Shown here piece after piece: positions 1 through 6,708 of a stretch of 19,811 nt of DNA (its first letter is position 1; every line of letters begins with the position of its first letter). The DNA is taken from contig CAYPCV010000051.1 of assembly GCA_964409295.1 (NCBI GenBank), positions 1-19,811 on the forward strand, read 5' to 3'. Position numbers and translations under genes: made by a program. The notes beneath the pieces were generated by a model, which was given only the letters and a program-made list of their open reading frames with translations, ran no database searches and was not told the DNA's origin. This DNA is from UBA1140 sp964409295 (lineage in GTDB: Bacteria; Campylobacterota; Campylobacteria; Campylobacterales; Sulfurovaceae).

Positions 1-1189
1 CCATAAAGAGGTTAGAGCTGTCTAATCCAACGTAAGCAAACAGCGTGGTTAAGAGTAAAAACCCAAACATCACAGCATTTTGCATAAAGTTATTTCCTGC
101 TAAAACCTTACCCATCATCCGTTTAGGGGTTACAAACTGAATAAGGGTATTAAGAGGAACAATTAATAGACCTGAAAAGATTCCATAGAAGAAAAATAGA
201 ACACCTAAAGACGTTATGGAGTCAAGCATAGGTATACAAAAAAGCGTTACTGTAATTCCCAATGCACCCACAGGAATAATCCCTGTCTCTATATAGTTAC
301 GCGAAAAACGGCTCACAAGCAGAGAACCAATAACAATACCCAAACCTGAAAGCGACAACAGACCATTAGCAATAACCGTGTTGTCTATGCCCATATTGGT
401 TTTTAGATGAGCCCCAAAAATAGCAATAACCAACTGAGAGACTCCCCAAAAAATAGAGAGACCAATAATAGAGAGCCAAACTGTTGAAGATTTTTGAAGC
501 AGTTTAATATTTCCCTTTAAATAGGTCAAATTTGCATATTTTTTAGGTTTAAACTGCATGTTCTTTTTGATTTGAATGCTTTTAATAAGACGTAAAGAGA
601 ACAAAAATTCTATAACCGAAGCAATAATTAAAGCAAAGCCCAAAGGGTAGATGTATTGTAAAATCTCACTGGTATCTTTTACCCCATTTGGTAAAAACCA
701 CTCAAAGAAGATAGAGTAGATAATTGTTCCTGCCAAAATAGAGATAATGGTTATAGACTGCACCACCGAGTTTGCCAACGTCAACTGCTCGTTTCCTGCC
801 ATCTCTTTAAGTAGTCCATATTTAGCAGGGCTATAGATAGCCGATTGAGCTGCTAAAATAAAAGTCAATCCAAAGGCAACCCAAAACCAACCCATAATGT
901 AAGAGATAAGAATAAAAGTTGTAATAACCACAGCCAAAAGAGAAGCAACCCTAATAATCTGTACTTTTGGGTATTTGTCACTCAAAAAACCAGCAGGAGA
1001 GAACAAAAATATAAATGGAAGCAAAATCAAGCCATTGACAATCGCCGTTAAAATGATGAGGTCTGCCCCATCATACGCTTTTAAAATGGTGTTTTGCAAC
1101 ACTATTTTATGCCCTAAATCGGTCATGGCATTTAAAAAAATAATAAATATATAGGGGATAAACCCTCCAATTTGAAACAACTTTTTCAT
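1..1189 (-). CDS. aas: Aas-like acyl-[ACP]--phospholipid acyltransferase, N-terminal MFS transporter part (partial)
   Basis: The first 396 codons of a membrane protein run off the left edge of the window. Translation starts MKKLFQIGGFIPYIF and contains NAMTDLGHKIVLQNTIL near residues 20-36 and the cytoplasmic MFS loop SPAGFLSDKYPK. Hydrophobic segments continue to the edge without a stop. This N-terminus is what I know from the Campylobacterota fusion of an LplT-type lysophospholipid flippase with Aas 2-acyl-glycerophosphoethanolamine acyltransferase/acyl-ACP synthetase, which imports lysophospholipid to the inner leaflet and re-acylates it. Only the transporter half is visible, so the acyltransferase half is inferred; a stand-alone LplT-like transporter is the alternative. 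The ATG lies 2 bp after the stop of the upstream MerR-type regulator. GGAG inside the end of that gene serves as the ribosome site, so the two are probably co-transcribed. Confidence 0.75.
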   Translation of the reverse strand, partial: MKKLFQIGGFIPYIFIIFLNAMTDLGHKIVLQNTILKAYDGADLIILTAIVNGLILLPFIFLFSPAGFLSDKYPKVQIIRVASLLAVVITTFILISYIMGWFWVAFGLTFILAAQSAIYSPAKYGLLKEMAGNEQLTLANSVVQSITIISILAGTIIYSIFFEWFLPNGVKDTSEILQYIYPLGFALIIASVIEFLFSLRLIKSIQIKKNMQFKPKKYANLTYLKGNIKLLQKSSTVWLSIIGLSIFWGVSQLVIAIFGAHLKTNMGIDNTVIANGLLSLSGLGIVIGSLLVSRFSRNYIETGIIPVGALGITVTLFCIPMLDSITSLGVLFFFYGIFSGLLIVPLNTLIQFVTPKRMMGKVLAGNNFMQNAVMFGFLLLTTLFAYVGLDSSNLFM

Positions 1190-1191
1190 AA

Positions 1192-1851
1192 CTATTTATT
1201 CTCCATCTGTTTTTGATGCTCTTGCATGGTGTGCATATTAAAGATATAAGGTTTAAGTGTCAAAATAGAGTCAAACAACAGCTCATAATGTTCATTGTTT
1301 CGCGTTTTATCACTCTCTAAAAGTTCTGAACCCAACGCATACTCTATCTTTGCCATCTTAATGGCTGATGTTACATAAGTATCAAAAAGTTTTTCATTTA
1401 GTTTTAATTTTTTTGCTCTTTTAAATAGCTCTACCAACTTTAGCTCTTGTGTAGAAAAGCCTCTCTCTTGCCTAAAAAGCCAACCTTTAGCCAAATAGTC
1501 GTTTAACTCCTCTTCTCTTAAATTACTAAGCTCTAAAAAATCTTCATCGTTATACCACTTTGCATTTGGGCTACCTGCCATCAATTCCAAAGAGCGAAGC
1601 ATCATCGAAAAATCATCAGAAAAGGTAAACTTATTTTCAGAAAAGACAGCTTTAATTTGAGCAATGGTATAAGAGAATTGATTTTGAAGATATTTTATAA
1701 ATTTAATAATATTAATACAAGACTCATCATAAAGGTGTAAGTTTGGTTTTGGCTTCTCAGGTTCTGGCAACAAACCCTCTTTTACATAAAAAAGAATGGT
1801 CGATTTACTCTCGCCCGTTGCTTCCATAAGATGTTTCATTTTGAATGACAT
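1192..1851 (-). CDS. MerR-type HTH transcriptional regulator
   Basis: A 219-residue DNA-binding protein. Residues 1-70 read as a MerR winged HTH: a helix-turn-helix (HLMEATGESKSTILFYVKEG), the wing region with the LYDES strand, then a helix bearing IAQIKAVF. Unlike metal-sensing MerR proteins it has no cysteine cluster. The C-terminal 140 residues are helical and probably hold a ligand-binding or dimerisation region; I do not recognise its effector. AGGAA sits 7 nt before the ATG. The gene is immediately upstream of, and probably in one operon with, the Aas-like transporter gene. The natural guess is therefore a lipid- or fatty-acid-responsive regulator of that gene and of itself. A consensus promoter with a palindrome over its -35 box precedes it, which suggests autoregulation. 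The family call is fairly firm and the regulon is inference. Confidence 0.8.
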   Translation of the reverse strand: MSFKMKHLMEATGESKSTILFYVKEGLLPEPEKPKPNLHLYDESCINIIKFIKYLQNQFSYTIAQIKAVFSENKFTFSDDFSMMLRSLELMAGSPNAKWYNDEDFLELSNLREEELNDYLAKGWLFRQERGFSTQELKLVELFKRAKKLKLNEKLFDTYVTSAIKMAKIEYALGSELLESDKTRNNEHYELLFDSILTLKPYIFNMHTMQEHQKQMENK

Positions 1852-1878
1852 AATAGATTCCTCATAAATAATTGAAGT

Positions 1879-1907
1879 ATTATATAGTAAAAAAATATTT
1901 GTGTCAA
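1879..1907 (-). promoter_or_regulatory. Sigma70 promoter of the merR-aas operon
   Basis: On the minus strand TTGACA (1907-1902) and TATAAT (1884-1879) are separated by exactly 17 bp, a full consensus match. The -10 box is 27 bp upstream of the regulator's ATG. MerR activators usually work on promoters with over-long 19-20 bp spacers. The ideal spacer here argues for repression rather than classic MerR twisting activation. Confidence 0.8.
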
Positions 1908-1921
1908 GTGATACTTTACAC
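1901..1921. promoter_or_regulatory. Candidate operator palindrome over the merR -35 box
   Basis: On the plus strand the arms GTGTCAAGT and ACTTTACAC surround a GAT centre and match at 8 of 9 positions as an inverted repeat. The site covers the -35 hexamer of the merR promoter and lies about 36 bp upstream of the -10 box of the divergent SurA-like gene. It could be the binding site of the neighbouring regulator. The symmetry is seen; the binding is inferred. Confidence 0.5.
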
Positions 1922-1956
1922 TTTTAATATTAATTTGTTTTATAAATCTATTTTGA

Positions 1957-1962
1957 TATAAT
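1957..1962 (+). promoter_or_regulatory. Probable -10 box for the SurA-like/dcd genes
   Basis: TATAAT preceded by TTTTGA, the usual Campylobacterota -10 context, with no clear -35 hexamer. A transcript would start near 1969. That leaves an 11-nt leader before the first ATG (1980) and about 23 nt before the preferred ATG (1992). Confidence 0.55.
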
Positions 1963-1991
1963 CATTCTATTAAAAATAAATGGATATGCCA

Positions 1992-2819
1992 ATGAAAAAA
2001 CTTTTACCTTTTCTTCTTTTTTCTCTTATTACTGCACAAGCACAAGTGATTGATGCTGTAGCAATAGATGTAGAAGGCGAAGCGATTACAACGCTAGAGA
2101 TTCAAGCCGTTCAACAAAAAATGAACATGAGTAAACAAGCAGCTGTTGAGGCTCTTATTAGAGATAGACTTGAAAAGTCTGCTTTAAAAAAGGCAAATAT
2201 TCAAATAAGCCATGAAGAGATTCAAGCAAAAGTACAGGCGATTGCATCATCTAAAGGGATGAGCCAAGCACAAATGAAAGATGTTCTAGCTCAAAAAGGT
2301 CTTACTTGGGAGAGCTATATTAAACAATTGACTACTGAAATAGAGAAAGAACACTTCTTTCGAGAGCATATTGTAGCTTCGGTAACTCCACCAAGTGAGA
2401 GTGAACTAAAAAGCTATTACAACACACATAAAGAAGCCTTTTCATCAGCACCTGTACAGATGAGTTTGGTTGTTTACCTTGCACCAAGTGTTAAAAAAAT
2501 CAAAGAAGCCATTGCTAATCCAATGCGACCCGTTCAAGGGGTTAAAAAGAAGAATATTTTAGCCTCTTCAAATGAAATGACTCCTCAGTTGTTAGAGCTT
2601 ATTAATAAAACACCTACAAATTCCTTTACCTCTCCTGTGAAAACAGCTCAAGGGGTTCTTGCATATTTTGTAAAATCAAAAGGTCAACAGCAGAGTGGAT
2701 TTCAAGCTGTTAAAAATGCTGTAGCTAATCAATGGATGCAAGAGCAACGTGTTCAAGCAGGACAAGACTTCTTTAACAAGCTAAAAAGTAATGCGAATAT
2801 TCGTGTTATACGATTATAA
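1992..2819 (+). CDS. SurA-like periplasmic chaperone / peptidyl-prolyl isomerase-family protein
   Basis: A 275-residue exported protein that probably chaperones outer-membrane proteins through the periplasm. It begins with a signal peptide (MKKLLPFLLFSLITAQAQ). A SurA N-terminal-type helical domain follows (about 20-150), including AVEALIRDRLEKSALKKANI and a long charged helix ending in EKEHFFREHI. A short parvulin-like region follows (about 130-235), then a C-terminal helix. The parvulin part looks degenerate, so isomerase activity is doubtful. It resembles the Campylobacter jejuni Cj1289 family, which also lies near dcd. In-frame ATGs exist at 1980, 1986 and 1992. I prefer 1992 because GGA lies 9 nt upstream and the signal peptide then starts with MKK; starting at 1980 gives 279 residues. 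dcd follows after 18 bp, so the two are probably co-transcribed. Confidence 0.8.
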   Translation: MKKLLPFLLFSLITAQAQVIDAVAIDVEGEAITTLEIQAVQQKMNMSKQAAVEALIRDRLEKSALKKANIQISHEEIQAKVQAIASSKGMSQAQMKDVLAQKGLTWESYIKQLTTEIEKEHFFREHIVASVTPPSESELKSYYNTHKEAFSSAPVQMSLVVYLAPSVKKIKEAIANPMRPVQGVKKKNILASSNEMTPQLLELINKTPTNSFTSPVKTAQGVLAYFVKSKGQQQSGFQAVKNAVANQWMQEQRVQAGQDFFNKLKSNANIRVIRL

Positions 2820-2837
2820 AATAAACAAAGGTAATAG

Positions 2838-3404
2838 ATGGGATTAAAAGCAGACAGTTGGATACGAGAGAAATCACTTAATGAAGAGATGATTACACCA
2901 TTTTGTGAAGCATTGGTTGGAGAGGGTGTGGTCTCTTATGGGTTAAGTTCGTATGGTTATGATATTCGTGTAAGTAATGAGTTTAAAATTTTTACCAATA
3001 TTAATGCCGAAGTGGTTGACCCAAAAGATTTTAATGATAATAATGTGGTAGATTTTACAGGCGATGTCTGTATTGTTCCACCAAACTCATTTGCATTAGC
3101 ACGAACCATAGAGTATTTTAAGATGCCAAGTGATACATTGGCAATCTGTTTAGGAAAAAGTACCTACGCTCGTTGTGGGATTATCGTCAATGTGACCCCT
3201 TTTGAACCTGGGTTTGAAGGGCATATTACTATTGAAATTTCAAATACAACACCACTTCCTGCAAAAATTTATGCAAATGAGGGAATTGCACAAGTACTAT
3301 TTTTACAGGGCGATGAGGCTTGTGAAACAACCTATAAAGACAGAAAAGGGAAATATCAGAGCCAAACAGGTATTACCTTACCAAGAATTCTGAAAGAGTC
3401 TTAA
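2838..3404 (+). CDS. dcd: dCTP deaminase
   Basis: A 188-residue cytosolic enzyme that deaminates dCTP to dUTP, feeding dUTPase and thymidylate synthesis. The sequence has the family blocks in order: SSYGYDIRV (38-45), GKSTYARCG (106-114), NVTPFEPGFEGHITIEISNT (118-137) and the C-terminal QTGITLP (176-182) that closes over the active site. E133 matches the catalytic glutamate (E138 of the E. coli enzyme), with S108 and R112 as further conserved active-site residues. Length is normal for the homotrimeric proteobacterial enzyme, and the text is very close to what I recall of Campylobacter Dcd. AAAGG precedes the ATG. It follows the SurA-like gene after 18 bp, and nothing appears broken. Confidence 0.96.
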   Translation: MGLKADSWIREKSLNEEMITPFCEALVGEGVVSYGLSSYGYDIRVSNEFKIFTNINAEVVDPKDFNDNNVVDFTGDVCIVPPNSFALARTIEYFKMPSDTLAICLGKSTYARCGIIVNVTPFEPGFEGHITIEISNTTPLPAKIYANEGIAQVLFLQGDEACETTYKDRKGKYQSQTGITLPRILKES

Positions 3405-3415
3405 GGTTATTAGAA

Positions 3416-3421
3416 TATAAT
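3416..3421 (+). promoter_or_regulatory. Possible -10 box of kbp
   Basis: TATAAT lies 57 bp before the kbp ATG, just after the end of dcd, without an obvious -35 box. Between it and the gene is an 8-bp inverted repeat, AATCTAAA (3432-3439) and TTTAGATT (3449-3456). This could form a leader hairpin or weak dcd terminator, but no run of T follows. Confidence 0.4.
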
Positions 3422-3477
3422 AATTTTTAACAATCTAAATTTCTATTTTTTAGATTAAAATAATAAAAGGAACGAAG

Positions 3478-3942
3478 ATGGGTTTTTTTGATTTTGTATC
3501 GGGTGCAGGTAAGAGTTTATTGGGAAAAGGCGATGATTCTACTGCAATAAAAGAAGAGATAGAGAGTAGTTTTTCAGAGTTACCAGTAGATGGTCTTGTT
3601 GTTGATGTCAAAGAGGAGCTGGTATCTCTTGCAGGAGTTGCACAAGATTATCCTGTACGAGAAAAAGCCATTTTGATTGCAGGAAATGTAGAGGGTATTT
3701 CACAAGTAGATGCCAACCAACTTATTACAATGGAACAAATTTCAGAAGAGAATATACGCGAAATTCCTGAAGAGATTTTTTATACCATTGAAAAAGGCGA
3801 TACCCTCTGGGCAATTGCCACTAAATATTATGATGATGGCTCTAAGTATACCCATATTGTTGATGCAAATATAGAGGTAATTAAAAATGCTGATCTTATT
3901 TATCCAGGTCAAGCGATTAGAATTCCTGAAGTTCTTGAGTAG
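3478..3942 (+). CDS. kbp: BON-LysM domain protein, Kbp/YgaU family
   Basis: A 154-residue protein equivalent to E. coli Kbp (YgaU, 149 residues), a soluble protein reported to bind K+ and important for growth at high external potassium. The start MGFFDFVSGAGKSLLG matches the family's MGLFNFVKDAG-type opening. A BON domain (about 20-90) and a LysM domain (about 100-152: FYTIEKGDTLWAIATKYY, then YPGQAIRIPE) follow. There is no signal peptide, which fits the cytoplasmic E. coli protein even though LysM usually binds peptidoglycan. AAGGAA precedes the ATG by 7 nt. The gene appears to stand alone and converges with minE across a hairpin. The family is clear; potassium binding here is transferred knowledge. 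Confidence 0.9.
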   Translation: MGFFDFVSGAGKSLLGKGDDSTAIKEEIESSFSELPVDGLVVDVKEELVSLAGVAQDYPVREKAILIAGNVEGISQVDANQLITMEQISEENIREIPEEIFYTIEKGDTLWAIATKYYDDGSKYTHIVDANIEVIKNADLIYPGQAIRIPEVLE

Positions 3943-3955
3943 TTAGTCAAGAGAC

Positions 3956-3985
3956 GTAGACTAAGATAAAAATAGCTTAATCTAC
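3956..3985. terminator. Hairpin between convergent kbp and minE (possible bidirectional terminator)
   Basis: GTAGACTAAG (3956-3965) and CTTAATCTAC (3976-3985) pair at 9 of 10 positions around an A/T-rich 10-nt loop. The minE stop codon lies inside the right arm. The loop reads as an A run on one strand and a T run on the other. It sits where two converging genes need to stop, but neither side has a long T tract, so termination is inferred. Confidence 0.45.
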
Positions 3986-4218
3986 TTCTCTAACATAACA
4001 TCAATAGAGAGTGCTTCAAAATCTCCATCAAACTCTTTTTTAATCTCAATCCCTCTTACACCAATATACTTTTTGACCACGTCAATAATCTCCTTTTTCA
4101 TCTCATCCATAAAAGGATAATTTGTCGAGTTTTTTCTATCTGACATAATGGCAATCGTTAACCTATCTTTTGCAACAGAAGCACTCTGCTTCTTTTTAAA
4201 AAAATCAAATATAAACAT
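3982..4218 (-). CDS. minE: Cell division topological specificity factor MinE
   Basis: A 78-residue protein that displaces MinD from the membrane by stimulating its ATPase, which drives the pole-to-pole oscillation keeping FtsZ rings at midcell. The N-terminus MFIFDFFKKK gives the amphipathic membrane-contacting segment. AKDRLTIAIMSDR (residues 16-28) corresponds to the anti-MinCD region (AKERLQIIVAERR in E. coli). The remainder, DEMKKEIIDVVKKYIGV and following, is the dimerising topological-specificity domain. Length is slightly below the 88 residues of E. coli, with a shorter C-terminus. It overlaps the minD stop by one base, indicating translational coupling, and is the last gene of minCDE. 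Confidence 0.95.
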   Translation of the reverse strand: MFIFDFFKKKQSASVAKDRLTIAIMSDRKNSTNYPFMDEMKKEIIDVVKKYIGVRGIEIKKEFDGDFEALSIDVMLEK

Positions 4219-5030
4219 TACCTAAACATCCCTGCTATTTTTTTGAAAAGTCCAGAATCTGAAATTTCAATATCTTTCATATCAATCTGCTTACCACAAA
4301 GTCGTCCTGAGATTCGAGAATATGCTTGCCCTGCAATTGATTTTTTATCCAAAATAACGGGTTTTCCTTGATTTGATGCATCAATAACCCCTTTATCTTC
4401 AGGAACTTTTCCTAAAAGTTTAATATCCAGAATATCTAAAATATCATCACTCCTTAGCATCTCTCCACTCTCAACCATATCGGCTACGATACGATTAATA
4501 ACTAGATACTTTGCAACCTCTTCTCCTTGTTTTACTTTATTTGATTTGGAGTCTAAAATACCTATTGCTCTGTCTGCATCACGAATCGAAGAGACTTCAG
4601 GATTAACCACAACAATAGCTGCATCTGCAAACTCAATAGTGTGTTCAAATCCACTCTCAATACCAGCAGGAGAGTCTAAAATAACAAAATCAAAATCTTC
4701 TTTTAGTTGCAATACTAATTTTTCGACCTTGCTAGAGTCTAGTACTGATTTATCTTTACTTTGTGAAGCAGCTAAAAAGAAAAGTTTTTCACTTACCTTA
4801 CTTTTAATTAATGCTTGTTTCAAGCTTACCTCGCCATCCATAACTTGAACCATATCGTACACCACACGATTTTCTAGACCTAAAATCATATCAAGGTTAC
4901 GTTGACCAATATCAAAGTCAACGACGACACATTTTTGACCATTTAGACCAATTCCTAAACCAAGGTTCGCAGTAGCTGTTGTTTTGCCAACACCACCTTT
5001 TCCACTGATTACTGCAATTACTATGCCCAA
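4218..5030 (-). CDS. minD: Septum site-determining ATPase MinD
   Basis: A 270-residue membrane-cycling ATPase that recruits MinC to the poles. The deviant Walker A motif GKGGVGKTT (residues 10-18), with the signature lysine K11, is followed by VVDFDIGQRNLDMILG (switch I region) and the Walker B-like FVILDSPAGIE. The last ten residues LFKKIAGMFR form the amphipathic membrane-targeting helix expected in MinD. Length matches E. coli MinD (270). The first codons overlap the end of minC by 10 bp, and the stop overlaps the minE start by one base, so the three are surely one transcript. The start fits the conserved MGIVIAVISGKGG opening. Confidence 0.96.
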   Translation of the reverse strand: MGIVIAVISGKGGVGKTTATANLGLGIGLNGQKCVVVDFDIGQRNLDMILGLENRVVYDMVQVMDGEVSLKQALIKSKVSEKLFFLAASQSKDKSVLDSSKVEKLVLQLKEDFDFVILDSPAGIESGFEHTIEFADAAIVVVNPEVSSIRDADRAIGILDSKSNKVKQGEEVAKYLVINRIVADMVESGEMLRSDDILDILDIKLLGKVPEDKGVIDASNQGKPVILDKKSIAGQAYSRISGRLCGKQIDMKDIEISDSGLFKKIAGMFR

Positions 5031-5650
5031 CTTATCTCCTTTTTTAACACAGGGGTTATGATTATCTCATTATTTTTTAATTCAACTCTATTAAGTTTAT
5101 TCTTCAAAAGGTCATTATCGACTTCAACTCCATGAAAAATTATATTGGCTTTTGGAGAAGCTGTTAACATCATAAAGTTTCCATAACAACGAATAGCACC
5201 CTCTACAACATTTGTAATAATTAAATTACCTTCTATATTAATCGTTGCACCACTATTAACACGATTAAGGAGTAATAGGTCTCCCTCAATATTTATCTCT
5301 CGTCCACTACGAATCATTGTGTCTAATACAGTTAAATTATTTTGTAATTTAGAGGAGATTTTTTTTAATTTTGCTTCTGCAATCTGTACTGATACGGCAC
5401 TTGCACTACGTTCAATTTGAAGCTCTTCTTCCAAGGCTTTACGGCTTCTTCCTTTTGGCAACTCTACATTATGTAAATAGGTCAATGATTTAAACTCAAG
5501 ATACTCTTTAATCTTTTGACTTAAATGACCATGAATTAGGATAAGATGATCTTTGAATAACATATAGTTTGTTTCAAAAAACAGTATAAATTCCTCTTCA
5601 TCATCAATCGTAGTCTCGTAAACCTTTACCGAATATTGATTACTTTTCAA
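5021..5650 (-). CDS. minC: Septum formation inhibitor MinC (TTG start)
   Basis: The FtsZ-polymerisation inhibitor that works with MinD. The N-terminal part (KSNQYSVKVYET onward) fits the MinC N-domain but is divergent. The C-terminal part, roughly from residue 110, is the repetitive beta-helix typical of MinC (SGREINIEGDLLLL, SGATINIEGNLIITN, EGAIRCYGNFMMLTA), which binds MinD. No ATG or GTG exists at the 5' end and an in-frame stop lies at 5669-5671. The candidate starts are TTG at 5662 (213 residues, no ribosome site) or TTG at 5650 (209 residues). I chose 5650 because GGAG (5660-5657) lies 6 nt before it and the protein then begins where other MinC proteins do. It overlaps minD by 10 bp. 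The family call is firm for the C-domain and the exact start is less certain. Confidence 0.85.
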   Translation of the reverse strand: MKSNQYSVKVYETTIDDEEEFILFFETNYMLFKDHLILIHGHLSQKIKEYLEFKSLTYLHNVELPKGRSRKALEEELQIERSASAVSVQIAEAKLKKISSKLQNNLTVLDTMIRSGREINIEGDLLLLNRVNSGATINIEGNLIITNVVEGAIRCYGNFMMLTASPKANIIFHGVEVDNDLLKNKLNRVELKNNEIIITPVLKKEISWA

Positions 5651-5664
5651 AAAAAACTCCAATA

Positions 5665-5686
5665 ATTGTTATTATTTATTAACAAT
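5665..5686 (-). promoter_or_regulatory. Inverted repeat in the minC leader
   Basis: ATTGTTA (5665-5671) and TAACAAT (5680-5686) are perfect 7-bp arms around an 8-nt A/T loop, a few bases upstream of the minC ribosome site. A TAAAAT (minus strand, 5696-5691) just upstream could be the -10 box; if so the repeat lies in the transcribed leader. It might be an operator or a translation-tuning hairpin; the function is unknown. Confidence 0.35.
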
Positions 5687-5753
5687 GATTATTTTATCCC
5701 TTTTTTGATTAATAAAGGATTTAAAGTTTCCAATATGCTCATTTTTAGATTTT

Positions 5754-5759
5754 TATAAT
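5754..5759 (+). promoter_or_regulatory. Probable -10 box of the phytase-like/pqiA pair
   Basis: TATAAT follows a T-rich stretch (TTTTTAGATTTT) 22 bp before the ATG at 5782. There is no recognisable -35 box. AAAAGG (5764-5769) is the likely ribosome site, with a rather long 12-nt spacer. The implied leader is very short. Confidence 0.5.
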
Positions 5760-5781
5760 AAATAAAAGGTCATAATCTACT

Positions 5782-6708
5782 ATGAAAAACTTATTAACCT
5801 TAACCCCTTTTTTATTTTTATCTACAGGGTGTACACTCAATAACTCTATTGCTCATGCCAATGGCATTCCTAGTAAATCAGCCATTACGATTTTAGATGA
5901 ACGCAGTTTAATCTATCCTCCTAAACAAACTATACCTTTCTCTGAAATCTCAGACCTTAGCTACGATAACAAGAGTCATAAACTCTATATGGTTGGAGAT
6001 AAAGGGAACTTCTACACTTTTTCTGCTGATTTTAAAGAAAAAATAATGAATCTAAACTATTTATCTGCATATAAGATAGATGAAAAAAAGAGACCTTCTA
6101 AATATGATACTGAAGGATTGACCCATGATAATAAAGGTAATCTTTATCTTTCGTTTGAACGTTCTCCTAGAATTGCTTCTATTTCTAAAAAAGGCTATCT
6201 TGGGAAAAATCAAAAATTAACAAAAGAGTTAAAAAATAAAAAGAACTATCAAGGAACTAATAAGATTTTTGAAGCACTTGCATGGCACAAGAAGTATGGC
6301 TTATTAACTGTAGCCGAATATCCATTGCATAAGAAGAAAACAACTCAACAGACGGTCTATTCTATCAAAGGAAAAAAGTGGCATTTTCAGGCTGAAAAAT
6401 ATAAAAATTCGGCTGTTACAGCGATTGAAGTTATGGATGATAACCATCTGCTTATCTTAGAACGAGCCTTTACAAGCGTATTTGAACCGATGCATATTAC
6501 TCTAAAAAAGCTCTATCTAAATAAGTGCGATAAGAAACATTTTTGTAAAACCGAAGTTCTAACAACCTATACAGGACAAACAGGTATTAATATCAGTAAT
6601 TATGAAGGGCTTGCAAAAGTTGGAAAAAATAGATACCTTATGGTTTCAGACAATAACAATAAAGCTATTTTAAGTACAAAACTTATCTATTTTAAGGTTA
6701 ATGAATGA
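5782..6708 (+). CDS. Esterase-like activity of phytase family protein, putative lipoprotein
   Basis: A 308-residue exported protein. The N-terminus MKNLLTLTPFLFLSTGC is a short signal sequence ending in a cysteine at residue 17. The lipobox is imperfect (STGC instead of L-[AST]-[GA]-C), so lipid anchoring is likely but not certain. The rest reads as the phytase-like/SdiA-regulated-type beta-propeller fold: FSEISDLSYDNKSHKLYMVGD, then YDTEGLTHDNKGNLYLSFE, then FEALAWHKKYGLLTVAE, AVTAIEVMDDNHLLILER and NYEGLAKVGKNRYLMVSDNN. These repeated aspartate- and glutamate-bearing blades are typical of this family, whose true substrates are mostly unknown. The downstream PqiA-type membrane gene overlaps by 4 bp, so the two proteins are probably made together and may act together at the envelope. 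A phytase activity should not be assumed. Confidence 0.78.
   Translation: MKNLLTLTPFLFLSTGCTLNNSIAHANGIPSKSAITILDERSLIYPPKQTIPFSEISDLSYDNKSHKLYMVGDKGNFYTFSADFKEKIMNLNYLSAYKIDEKKRPSKYDTEGLTHDNKGNLYLSFERSPRIASISKKGYLGKNQKLTKELKNKKNYQGTNKIFEALAWHKKYGLLTVAEYPLHKKKTTQQTVYSIKGKKWHFQAEKYKNSAVTAIEVMDDNHLLILERAFTSVFEPMHITLKKLYLNKCDKKHFCKTEVLTTYTGQTGINISNYEGLAKVGKNRYLMVSDNNNKAILSTKLIYFKVNE

Noticed and set aside
3202..3393. Open frame of 63 codons inside dcd
   Set aside because: It lies out of frame within a clearly conserved enzyme gene and has no signals of its own.
3943..3964. Separate TTAGTC/GACTAA hairpin as the kbp terminator
   Set aside because: Only 6 bp with a 10-nt loop, and it competes with the better stem at 3956-3985.
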